This document shows, one piece after another, positions 26,201-37,995 of a stretch of 64,000 bases of DNA. Location: assembly GCA_958510875.1 (NCBI GenBank), contig OY294071.1:33138581-33202580 (forward strand), given 5' to 3'. How positions within the stretch are numbered: position 1 is the first letter of the stretch; every line of letters begins with the position of its first letter. The position numbers and the translations under genes are program-made. The stretch comes from Endomychus coccineus (Eukaryota; Arthropoda; Insecta; Coleoptera; Endomychidae). The notes under the pieces are model-generated. The model saw only the letters and a list, made by a program, of their open reading frames with translations, had not been told where the DNA came from and searched no databases.

Positions 26201-29200
26201 CTCATCGATTCTAATGAAACACCGATATAGTATATTTTCAAAGGGGAAAAATTCGATTCTAGCGTTAGTTCTGACCTCAGACCATGATTAACCACGTAAC
26301 AGTGTCGGAAGTGGACAGAACCCTGAATTCTGCTCATCTCATACACAATGACCCTAAAAAAATTATGTTGTAGAGGGGATAATGCACTTGAAATTTGAAT
26401 CGAGAATCTTTTGAGATTGAACTGAACAAATTTCAGCGATTTGTCAAATTTTTTGAACTGTTCGATTTTTGGGAAATTTCATAAGGGATGGAAAAAATTC
26501 AATTTTATTCGACCTCATCGATTCTAATGAAACACCGATATAGTATATTTTCAAAGGGGAAAAATTCGATTCTAGCGTTAGTTCTGACCTCAGACCATGA
26601 TTAACCACGTAACAGTGTCGGAAGTGGACAGAACCCTGAATTCTGCTCATCTCATACACAATGACCCTAAAAAAATCATGTTGTAGAGGGGATAATGCAC
26701 TTGAAATTTGAATCGAGAATCTTTTGAGATTGAACTGAACAAATTTCAGCGATTTGTCAAATTTTTTGGACTGTTCGATTTCTGGGAAATTTCATAAGGG
26801 GTAGGGATAGAAAAAATTCAATTTTAGTCGACCTCATCGATTCTAATGAAACACCGATATAGTATATTTTCAAAGGGGAAAAATTAGATTCTAGCGTTAG
26901 TTCTGACCTCAGACCATGATTAACCACGTAACAGTGTCGGAAGTGGACAGAACCCTGAATTCTGCTCATCTCATACACAATGACCCTAAAAAAATCATGT
27001 TGTAGAGGGGATAATGCACTTGAAATTTGAATCGAGAATCTTTTGAGATTGAACTGAACAAATTTCAGCGATTTGTCAAATTTTTTGGACTGTTCGATTT
27101 CTGGGAAATTTCATAAGGGGTAGGGATAGAAAAAATTCAATTTTAGTCGACCTCATCGATTCTAATGAAACACCGATATAGTATATTTTCAAAGGGGAAA
27201 AATTAGATTCTAGCGTTAGTTCTGACCTCAGACCATGATTAACCACGTAACAGTGTCGGAAGTGGACAGAACCCTGAATTCTGCTCATCTCATACACAAT
27301 GACCCTAAAAAAATCATGTTGTAGAGGGGATAATGCACTTGAAATTTGAATCGAGAATCTTTTGAGATTGAACTGAACAAATTTCAGCGATTTGTCAAAT
27401 TTTTTGGACTGTTCGATTTCTGGGAAATTTCATAAGGGGTAGGGATAGAAAAAATTCAATTTTAGTCGACCTCATCGATTCTAATGAAACACCGATATAG
27501 TATATTTTCAAAGGGGAAAAATTAGATTCTAGCGTTAGTTCTGACCTCAGACCATGATTAACCACGTAACAGTGTCGGAAGTGGACAGAACCCTGAATTC
27601 TGCTCATCTCATACACAATGACCCTAAAAAAATCATGTTGTAGAGGGGATAATGCACTTGAAATTTGAATCGAGAATCTTTTGAGATTGAACTGAACAAA
27701 TTTCAGCGATTTGTCAAATTTTTTGGACTGTTCGATTTCTGGGAAATTTCATAAGGGGTAGGGATAGAAAAAATTCAATTTTAGTCGACCTCATCGATTC
27801 TAATGAAACACCGATATAGTATATTTTCAAAGGGGAAAAATTAGATTCTAGCGTTAGTTCTGACCTCAGACCATGATTAACCACGTAACAGTGTCGGAAG
27901 TGCACAGAACCCTGAATTCTGCTCATCTCAAACACAATGACCCTAAAAAAATTATGTTGTAGAGGGGATAATGCACTTGAAATTTGAATCGAAAATCTTT
28001 TGAGATTGAACTGAACAAATTTCAGCGATTTGTCAAATTTTTTGAACTGTTCGATTTTTGGGAAATTTCATAAGGGATGGAAAAAATTCAATTTTATTCG
28101 ACCTCATCGATTCTAATGAAACACCGATATAGTATATTTTCAAAGGGGAAAATTCGATTCTAGCGTTAGTTCTGACCTCAGACCATGATTAACCACGTAA
28201 CAGTGTCGGAAGTGGACAGAACCCTGAATTCTGCTCATCTCATACACAATGACCCTAAAAAAATTATGTTGTAGAGGGGATAATGCACTTGAAATTTGAA
28301 TCGAGAATCTTTTGAGATTGAACTGAACAAATTTCAGCGATTTGTCAAATTTTTTGAACTGTTCGATTTTTGGGAAATTTCATAAGGGATGGAAAAAATT
28401 CAATTTTATTCGACCTCATCGATTCTAATGAAACACCGATATAGTATATTTTCAAAGGGGAAAAATTCGATTCTAGCGTTAGTTCTGACCTCAGACCATG
28501 ATTAACCACGTAACAGTGTCGGAAGTGGACAGAACCCTGAATTCTGCTCATCTCATACACAATGACCCTAAAAAAATCATGTTGTAGAGGGGATAATGCA
28601 CTTGAAATTTGAATCGAGAATCTTTTGAGATTGAACTGAACAAATTTCAGCGATTTGTCAAATTTTTTGGACTGTTCGATTTCTGGGAAATTTCATAAGG
28701 GGTAGGGATAGAAAAAATTCAATTTTAGTCGACCTCATCGATTCTAATGAAACACCGATATAGTATATTTTCAAAGGGGAAAAATTAGATTCTAGCGTTA
28801 GTTCTGACCTCAGACCATGATTAACCACGTAACAGTGTCGGAAGTGGACAGAACCCTGAATTCTGCTCATCTCATACACAATGACCCTAAAAAAATCATG
28901 TTGTAGAGGGGATAATGCACTTGAAATTTGAATCGAGAATCTTTTGAGATTGAACTGAACAAATTTCAGCGATTTGTCAAATTTTTTGGACTGTTCGATT
29001 TCTGGGAAATTTCATAAGGGGTAGGGATAGAAAAAATTCAATTTTAGTCGACCTCATCGATTCTAATGAAACACCGATATAGTATATTTTCAAAGGGGAA
29101 AAATTCGATTCTAGCGTTAGTTCTGACCTCAGACCATGATTAACCACGTAACAGTGTCGGAAGTGGACAGAACCCTGAATTCTGCTCATCTCATACACAA

Positions 29201-32200
29201 TGACCCTAAAAAAATCATGTTGTAGAGGGGATAATGCACTTGAAATTTGAATCGAGAATCTTTTGAGATTGAACTGAACAAATTTCAGCGATTTGTCAAA
29301 TTTTTTGGACTGTTCGATTTCTGGGAAATTTCATAAGGGGTAGGGATAGAAAAAATTCAATTTTAGTCGACCTCATCGATTCTAATGAAACACCGATATA
29401 GTATATTTTCAAAGGGGAAAAATTAGATTCTAGCGTTAGTTCTGACCTCAGACCATGATTAACCACGTAACAGTGTCGGAAGTGGACAGAACCCTGAATT
29501 CTGCTCATCTCATACACAATGACCCTAAAAAAATCATGTTGTAGAGGGGATAATGCACTTGAAATTTGAATCGAGAATCTTTTGAGATTGAACTGAACAA
29601 ATTTCAGCGATTTGTCAAATTTTTTGGACTGTTCGATTTCTGGGAAATTTCATAAGGGGTAGGGATAGAAAAAATTCAATTTTATTCGACCTCATCGATT
29701 CTAATGAAACACCGATATAGTATATTTTCAAAGGGGAAAAATTAGATTCTAGCGTTAGTTCTGACCTCAGACCATGATTAACCACGTAACAGTGTCGGAA
29801 GTGGACAGAACCCTGAATTCTGCTCATCTCATACACAATGACCCTAAAAAAATCATGTTGTAGAGGGGATAATGCACTTGAAATTTGAATCGAGAATCTT
29901 TTGAGATTGAACTGAACAAATTTCAGCGATTTGTCAAATTTTTTGGACTGTTCGATTTCTGGGAAATTTCATAAGGGGTAGGGATAGAAAAAATTCAATT
30001 TTAGTCGACCTCATCGATTCTAATGAAACACCGATATAGTATATTTTCAAAGGGGAAAAATTAGATTCTAGCGTTAGTTCTGACCTCAGACCATGATTAA
30101 CCACGTAACAGTGTCGGAAGTGGACAGAACCCTGAATTCTGCTCATCTCATACACAATGACCCTAAAAAAATCATGTTGTAGAGGGGATAATGCACTTGA
30201 AATTTGAATCGAGAATCTTTTGAGATTGAACTGAACAAATTTCAGCGATTTGTCAAATTTTTTGGACTGTTCGATTTCTGGGAAATTTCATAAGGGGTAG
30301 GGATAGAAAAAATTCAATTTTAGTCGACCTCATCGATTCTAATGAAACACCGATATAGTATATTTTCAAAGGGGAAAAATTAGATTCTAGCGTTAGTTCT
30401 GACCTCAGACCATGATTAACCACGTAACAGTGTCGGAAGTGCACAGAACCCTGAATTCTGCTCATCTCAAACACAATGACCCTAAAAAAATTATGTTGTA
30501 GAGGGGATAATGCACTTGAAATTTGAATCGAAAATCTTTTGAGATTGAACTGAACAAATTTCAGCGATTTGTCAAATTTTTTGAACTGTTCGATTTTTGG
30601 GAAATTTCATAAGGGATGGAAAAAATTCAATTTTATTCGACCTCATCGATTCTAATGAAACACCGATATAGTATATTTTCAAAGGGGAAAAATTCGATTC
30701 TAGCGTTAGTTCTGACCTCAGACCATGATTAACCACGTAACAGTGTCGGAAGTGGACAGAACCCTGAATTCTGCTCATCTCATACACAATGACCCTAAAA
30801 AAATTATGTTGTAGAGGGGATAATGCACTTGAAATTTGAATCGAGAATCTTTTGAGATTGAACTGAACAAATTTCAGCGATTTGTCAAATTTTTTGAACT
30901 GTTCGATTTTTGGGAAATTTCATAAGGGATGGAAAAAATTCAATTTTATTCGACCTCATCGATTCTAATGAAACACCGATATAGTATATTTTCAAAGGGG
31001 AAAAATTCGATTCTAGCGTTAGTTCTGACCTCAGACCATGATTAACCACGTAACAGTGTCGGAAGTGGACAGAACCCTGAATTCTGCTCATCTCATACAC
31101 AATGACCCTAAAAAAATCATGTTGTAGAGGGGATAATGCACTTGAAATTTGAATCGAGAATCTTTTGAGATTGAACTGAACAAATTTCAGCGATTTGTCA
31201 AATTTTTTGGACTGTTCGATTTCTGGGAAATTTCATAAGGGGTAGGGATAGAAAAAATTCAATTTTAGTCGACCTCATCGATTCTAATGAAACACCGATA
31301 TAGTATATTTTCAAAGGGGAAAAATTAGATTCTAGCGTTAGTTCTGACCTCAGACCATGATTAACCACGTAACAGTGTCGGAAGTGGACAGAACCCTGAA
31401 TTCTGCTCATCTCATACACAATGACCCTAAAAAAATCATGTTGTAGAGGGGATAATGCACTTGAAATTTGAATCGAGAATCTTTTGAGATTGAACTGAAC
31501 AAATTTCAGCGATTTGTCAAATTTTTTGGACTGTTCGATTTCTGGGAAATTTCATAAGGGGTAGGGATAGAAAAAATTCAATTTTAGTCGACCTCATCGA
31601 TTCTAATGAAACACCGATATAGTATATTTTCAAAGGGGAAAAATTAGATTCTAGCGTTAGTTCTGACCTCAGACCATGATTAACCACGTAACAGTGTCGG
31701 AAGTGGACAGAACCCTGAATTCTGCTCATCTCATACACAATGACCCTAAAAAAATCATGTTGTAGAGGGGATAATGCACTTGAAATTTGAATCGAGAATC
31801 TTTTGAGATTGAACTGAACAAATTTCAGCGATTTGTCAAATTTTTTGGACTGTTCGATTTCTGGGAAATTTCATAAGGGGTAGGGATAGAAAAAATTCAA
31901 TTTTAGTCGACCTCATCGATTCTAATGAAACACCGATATAGTATATTTTCAAAGGGGAAAAATTAGATTCTAGCGTTAGTTCTGACCTCAGACCATGATT
32001 AACCACGTAACAGTGTCGGAAGTGGACAGAACCCTGAATTCTGCTCATCTCATACACAATGACCCTAAAAAAATCATGTTGTAGAGGGGATAATGCACTT
32101 GAAATTTGAATCGAGAATCTTTTGAGATTGAACTGAACAAATTTCAGCGATTTGTCAAATTTTTTGGACTGTTCGATTTCTGGGAAATTTCATAAGGGGT

Positions 32201-34730
32201 AGGGATAGAAAAAATTCAATTTTAGTCGACCTCATCGATTCTAATGAAACACCGATATAGTATATTTTCAAAGGGGAAAAATTAGATTCTAGCGTTAGTT
32301 CTGACCTCAGACCATGATTAACCACGTAACAGTGTCGGAAGTGCACAGAACCCTGAATTCTGCTCATCTCAAACACAATGACCCTAAAAAAATTATGTTG
32401 TAGAGGGGATAATGCACTTGAAATTTGAATCGAAAATCTTTTGAGATTGAACTGAACAAATTTCAGCGATTTGTCAAATTTTTTGAACTGTTCGATTTTT
32501 GGGAAATTTCATAAGGGATGGAAAAAATTCAATTTTATTCGACCTCATCGATTCTAATGAAACACCGATATAGTATATTTTCAAAGGGGAAAATTCGATT
32601 CTAGCGTTAGTTCTGACCTCAGACCATGATTAACCACGTAACAGTGTCGGAAGTGGACAGAACCCTGAATTCTGCTCATCTCATACACAATGACCCTAAA
32701 AAAATTATGTTGTAGAGGGGATAATGCACTTGAAATTTGAATCGAGAATCTTTTGAGATTGAACTGAACAAATTTCAGCGATTTGTCAAATTTTTTGAAC
32801 TGTTCGATTTTTGGGAAATTTCATAAGGGATGGAAAAAATTCAATTTTATTCGACCTCATCGATTCTAATGAAACACCGATATAGTATATTTTCAAAGGG
32901 GAAAAATTCGATTCTAGCGTTAGTTCTGACCTCAGACCATGATTAACCACGTAACAGTGTCGGAAGTGGACAGAACCCTGAATTCTGCTCATCTCATACA
33001 CAATGACCCTAAAAAAATCATGTTGTAGAGGGGATAATGCACTTGAAATTTGAATCGAGAATCTTTTGAGATTGAACTGAACAAATTTCAGCGATTTGTC
33101 AAATTTTTTGGACTGTTCGATTTCTGGGAAATTTCATAAGGGGTAGGGATAGAAAAAATTCAATTTTAGTCGACCTCATCGATTCTAATGAAACACCGAT
33201 ATAGTATATTTTCAAAGGGGAAAAATTAGATTCTAGCGTTAGTTCTGACCTCAGACCATGATTAACCACGTAACAGTGTCGGAAGTGGACAGAACCCTGA
33301 ATTCTGCTCATCTCATACACAATGACCCTAAAAAAATCATGTTGTAGAGGGGATAATGCACTTGAAATTTGAATCGAGAATCTTTTGAGATTGAACTGAA
33401 CAAATTTCAGCGATTTGTCAAATTTTTTGGACTGTTCGATTTCTGGGAAATTTCATAAGGGGTAGGGATAGAAAAAATTCAATTTTAGTCGACCTCATCG
33501 ATTCTAATGAAACACCGATATAGTATATTTTCAAAGGGGAAAAATTAGATTCTAGCGTTAGTTCTGACCTCAGACCATGATTAACCACGTAACAGTGTCG
33601 GAAGTGGACAGAACCCTGAATTCTGCTCATCTCATACACAATGACCCTAAAAAAATCATGTTGTAGAGGGGATAATGCACTTGAAATTTGAATCGAGAAT
33701 CTTTTGAGATTGAACTGAACAAATTTCAGCGATTTGTCAAATTTTTTGGACTGTTCGATTTCTGGGAAATTTCATAAGGGGTAGGGATAGAAAAAATTCA
33801 ATTTTAGTCGACCTCATCGATTCTAATGAAACACCGATATAGTATATTTTCAAAGGGGAAAAATTAGATTCTAGCGTTAGTTCTGACCTCAGACCATGAT
33901 TAACCACGTAACAGTGTCGGAAGTGGACAGAACCCTGAATTCTGCTCATCTCATACACAATGACCCTAAAAAAATCATGTTGTAGAGGGGATAATGCACT
34001 TGAAATTTGAATCGAGAATCTTTTGAGATTGAACTGAACAAATTTCAGCGATTTGTCAAATTTTTTGGACTGTTCGATTTCTGGGAAATTTCATAAGGGG
34101 TAGGGATAGAAAAAATTCAATTTTAGTCGACCTCATCGATTCTAATGAAACACCGATATAGTATATTTTCAAAGGGGAAAAATTAGATTCTAGCGTTAGT
34201 TCTGACCTCAGACCATGATTAACCACGTAACAGTGTCGGAAGTGCACAGAACCCTGAATTCTGCTCATCTCAAACACAATGACCCTAAAAAAATTATGTT
34301 GTAGAGGGGATAATGCACTTGAAATTTGAATCGAAAATCTTTTGAGATTGAACTGAACAAATTTCAGCGATTTGTCAAATTTTTTGGACTGTTCGATTTT
34401 TGGGAAATTTCATAAGGGGTAGGGATGGAAAAAATTCGATTTTGTCTAATGAGATACCAATATAGTATATGTTCAAAGGTGAAAAGTTTGATTCTAGCGT
34501 TAGTTCTGACCTCAGACTATGATTAACCACGTTACAGAGTGTCGGAAGTGGACGGAACCCTGAATTCTGCTCAACCTCATACAGAATGACCCTAACAAAA
34601 TCATGATGTAGAGGGATAATGCACTTGGAATTTGAATCGGAGTCCTTCTGAGATTTAAATGAACACATTTCAGCGATTACCCCAATTTTTTGGAATTTTC
34701 GTGTTTTGCAATATTTCATAAGGGATGACA
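23290..34730. repeat. Satellite array, 312/313- and 319-bp monomers with higher-order structure
   Basis: About 35 head-to-tail monomers. Short (S, 313) and long (L, 319) forms differ by a 6-base stretch (AAGGGATGG against AAGGGGTAGGGATAG). A third form lacks one A in GGGGAAAATT (312; near 28145 and 32586). A further L variant (L*) carries GTGCACAG, CTCAAACACAAT and TCGAAAATC. L* monomers begin at about 24855, 25812, 27714, 30253, 32155 and 34056. This gives blocks such as S-S-L-L-L-L* of 1902 bp, while 25174-28032 and 29615-32473 have the same monomer order at an offset of 4441 bp. Outer units (23290-23915 and 34375-34730) are clearly diverged, as expected at array edges. Each unit contains GAATTC. 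The repeated 71-73-codon minus-strand frames need not be coding: 313 and 319 are not multiples of three, and the 312-bp variants break the frame. Confidence 0.97.
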
Positions 34731-35850
34731 GTGTCCTGTGAGAATTCCTGTTACCAGTTTCACCCCTCTTCTACTCATAGGTAGAAGGTTTCCGAGCGTT
34801 TGGGAGAGAGTTCCTCCAGTATAAAAATCCGCCTACCTCGGTAGTTTAGTCTCAGGTTTTCCAGGGCACAGGTCCGGTTTGCACAAAACTCGGCCTGGCA
34901 AACGGAATAGGGAAACTGAAAGTTCCGCTCTGGGTGAATACGAATAGAATCCGACTGCGCTAGACTGCCAGTCTAAGATTAGTTCAGTATTGATGGAAGA
35001 TAATAACCCAGAAACTAGTCCATCATCAATCTGGTATTATTAAGCAATAGGTCATTTGAAAAGACTTCAATGAGGGACTTTTCAAAACTGCCAATCGTAT
35101 TAAGTTGAATGTGTTCTAAATATGGTCGTAAAACAATCGAGTACGTAAATATATCAATGTTTTAATTATGCGTTCCATTTATGAAGGATCGATTATTTTT
35201 TAAGAATCACCTGAGAAAGGTTTATAATTTGGAATACGTTGTTTAGACCCTTCTTTTATAATAAGAAAGCTCAATATAGTCATAGTTTAAATCTCATTTA
35301 TGCAAACGAGTGGAGAGCAATAGAAGTAAGGAAGAGCTTAAAAAGCATATTTACCGATTAACATGATAAGCATGTGCGCGATCGGCAGAAGGGCTTGAGA
35401 GTGATATCACAATGAAAGGATGATGATAACTCATGTCGACCGTAATGGCGGGATTTCGCTTATAGATAGATAATCCTTGTGTGGAGTGACAACGCGTCGT
35501 TTCCAGATTGCTTATGAATGCCAAAGGTGTCGATCCAAATAAAGGGGAGATGAGCAATTAATGAACCTTTCCCTTCTGCCCCTCTTCTCTTCTTACATTC
35601 GCACTTCTCATCTGCCAATTTATTTCAAGCTAGTCAATCAATTCTTCATTAAAACTATCCCTTCATACATATCAGCCTACAATTTCTCTTTGGAATTATT
35701 AATATTATGAATTATGATTCATTAAATTGAAATATTTTTATTATTCATGAATTTGTATTATTTGTAATTCAGTATCCGTCGCAAATTATTTTCCCTCCAT
35801 GTATGTCGCTATCTTAATTCATTTGGGAAAATGTCACTTTATCAACGAGG
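34731..35850. other. Unassigned sequence after the satellite
   Basis: A stretch of moderate GC (34740-34980) followed by AT-rich DNA; no gene recognised. The ~45 bases at 34979-35025 recur at 38919-38965 (TTAGTTCAGTA, GGAAGATAA, CATCAT). Confidence 0.4.
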
Positions 35851-35854
35851 TATA

Positions 35855-37995
35855 CCACATATCCACAGGGATTTGTTTTTTTTTCTAAACTTTGACTATA
35901 CGACAGGAAAACCTACAATGTTCGAAGAACATCGTGTGAGCCAGCGGTGGAATGTTGGGAAAGGATCTAGGCATTCGAATTTTTCTTGAAGGTTTGTAGG
36001 CTATAGGCATGAGGAAAGATCTCACTAGGCTGACTTCCAGGACTTCGCCAATCGATAGAAAAATTAAGCTAGAGCTCGTCTAGTCCGTCCACCTGGAATC
36101 TCTCGTGGTTGAATAACACGAGATTTCTGATCAACACTGACCATGGAAATATCTACAGAAAATGAAGAGATGACCCACCTTTCTACGATGTTCTAGAGAG
36201 GTCAATAAATTCGTAAGTGTGACATCATCAATCAGATCAATAGCTCTCTCCTGGATAGAATCCAAGAACTTCAGTGAACATGTGAACAGTACTCCAGGAC
36301 AGGCCGAATCTGTGCTTTGTAGATTATGAGGAGCTGCTGGGATGTAAAGTAACTCTTGGCACAGAATAGAAAAGCAAGTTTTTGTGAAACGGCTTTTACA
36401 TTGTGCCTCACATGATCATCCCATGAGAGTGTGATGTTGGTGGTGATCCCGAGCATTGATATGGAAGTCTCCATAGGAATAGTTGTACCTGACATCATCA
36501 TATTAGGGATTGTGGGATCCGCCTTCCTGGAGAAGTTGCAAGCTTGAGTTTTCGTTGCATTAAACTCTATTAGATTATCAGATCCCCATTTCAAATCTTT
36601 GCCAGATCTCCATTAATTGCATTAACCTGTCTCTGTTTCGCTCCTCTGGCTTCATTGGATTGTATAGAGGCTCTAGATGAGAAAGCGGTATGAAGGGTAC
36701 CAAATCGTTGGTATGAAGCAGAAACAAAGTTGGTGCCAAGATATGTACCTGTGGAACACCAGCGTTGATATTTGGTCCGGATTGACTCCGGGAGTAGAGT
36801 CAGCAAGCAACGTGCATAAGATCCGTTGAACTGTGCACCACATACTTTTCACCACTAAAACCATGATAGCGTGCCTTCTTACCCCAGAACTCTGGCCGAA
36901 ATGGATTCACGGGCTTGGTAGACATATGCGGTAGGCTATTTGAACGAAGCCGAACGGTGACTCGTTAAACGTTCCTGGTAAAACAAGTAACACGAGGAGG
37001 TGGAGTTCACTATAGCCCAGAAGGGGCAATCTATAAGTCTAGCAAACAGAGCCCGTGCTGGGTCCGCCTAAAGTAGTCCCGCCGGGGGCGAACAAAACAT
37101 CTGTCCCTGCTTAGGTAAAATGCTGCACCACATGGCTTTACTCCTGAAGTCCGGTGTCTGTGCTTCTTATCCCAGTTCTCTGGGTAATTGATTCGCGGCC
37201 AGGGCAATAATATGTGGTAGGCCGATGATACGAGGCCGACGGATACTCGTCAAACGAAAGCTGTTAAAAATGACACGAACACGAGTAGACAGGAGGAGAG
37301 GGGCCCAGATGGTTCAAAAGACCGTCTCCTCTCCAATAAACGCGTTGGTCTCTGCCGTGTAGTTGGCGTGCTGTTGAAGTAGGAGAGGGCCCTGCGTTGC
37401 ATGTCTAGAGTCTAACGACGGGTGAGCAGGGGGTTCAATCCCCCACAGTTATGATCGTGTATCGGAGGATACTCCGTCAACCACCACATGGAGTGATCTA
37501 TCTGAGAGAAAACTCGATAGTAAGCGACAAAGTTGAGGCTTAAATCATATGACGGAAGTTTCCTAAGAAAGCTCAAATGCATTGGGGATATCCAATGCTA
37601 CAGCTAAGTAGTAGCTACTGTGTTAAGTAGGCAAGCAGGTCTTCTGTTGATCTCTGCTGACGAAAGCCATTTTGCTGGTCATTTACGATTTTGGAGCTAT
37701 CTAGGTATTGAATGAGCTCGACGTTGATTGCTTTCTCCATCACTTTAGAGATCACAGATAATTGTGCAACGGGTCTATAATTATTAGGAAGGGTCTCTTT
37801 CCTTTTATTGGAATTGGTTGAACTCTAGCTATCTTTCTGCTGAAAGCAAACACACCAAGTTTGTATGAAAACGTAAACAACCTGCAGAAAACTGGTGTTA
37901 ATTCAGGCGCACATTCCTTGCGAACGACAAGTGGAAATCCGTCTGGACCCGTAGCATTTTTAGGGTCCTTTACTCTTTCTTACATACACTTCAGA
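35855..37995 (-). mobile_element. CR1/Jockey-like LINE, decayed copy 3, interrupted by an insertion
   Basis: Minus-strand copy. Its 3' end lies near 35880 (complement of AAACTTTGACTATACGACAG). Reading upstream are the C-terminal region (STAQ-type AQIRPVLEYCSHV, ~36280), DHVRHNVKAVSQKLAFLFCA, the FSRKADPTIPNMMMSGTTIP block (~36500) and NLIEFNATKTQAC. RT sequence resumes beyond an insertion (about 36775-37452) with the DGVxSD segment and continues to about 37995. That stretch includes the NNYRP-type segment near 37770 and endonuclease-RT linker sequence. Stops and frameshifts abound. Confidence 0.85.
36775..37452. repeat. GC-rich ~680-bp insertion inside LINE copy 3, possibly SINE-like
   Basis: Splits the LINE's RT between its NAGVPQ-like and DGVxSD-like segments. 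It is clearly more GC-rich than its surroundings. Two imperfect copies of a ~170-base unit begin TGCACCACAT at about 36834 and 37124 and share TCTGGGTAATT/TCTGGCCGAAA, GGTAGGC and ACACGAG. Near the right end lies GGTTCAATCC (37432-37441), a good match to the RNA polymerase III B box. It sits in a T-arm-like hairpin of four G-C pairs with a seven-base loop. I could not find a convincing A box, so the SINE reading is tentative. Confidence 0.45.

Noticed and set aside
23916..34719. Thirty-odd tandem 71-73-codon minus-strand ORFs as a gene family
   Set aside because: They are the same frame in each satellite monomer. Monomer lengths are not multiples of three, some monomers break the frame, and no domain or signal is visible. 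Homogenisation is a sufficient explanation.
23290..34730. CRISPR-like array
   Set aside because: The units are contiguous 313/319-bp monomers with no unique spacers, and the DNA is eukaryotic.
37350..37446. A tRNA gene at the GGTTCAATCC site
   Set aside because: A B-box-like T-arm is present, but no cloverleaf, acceptor stem or convincing A box could be assembled.
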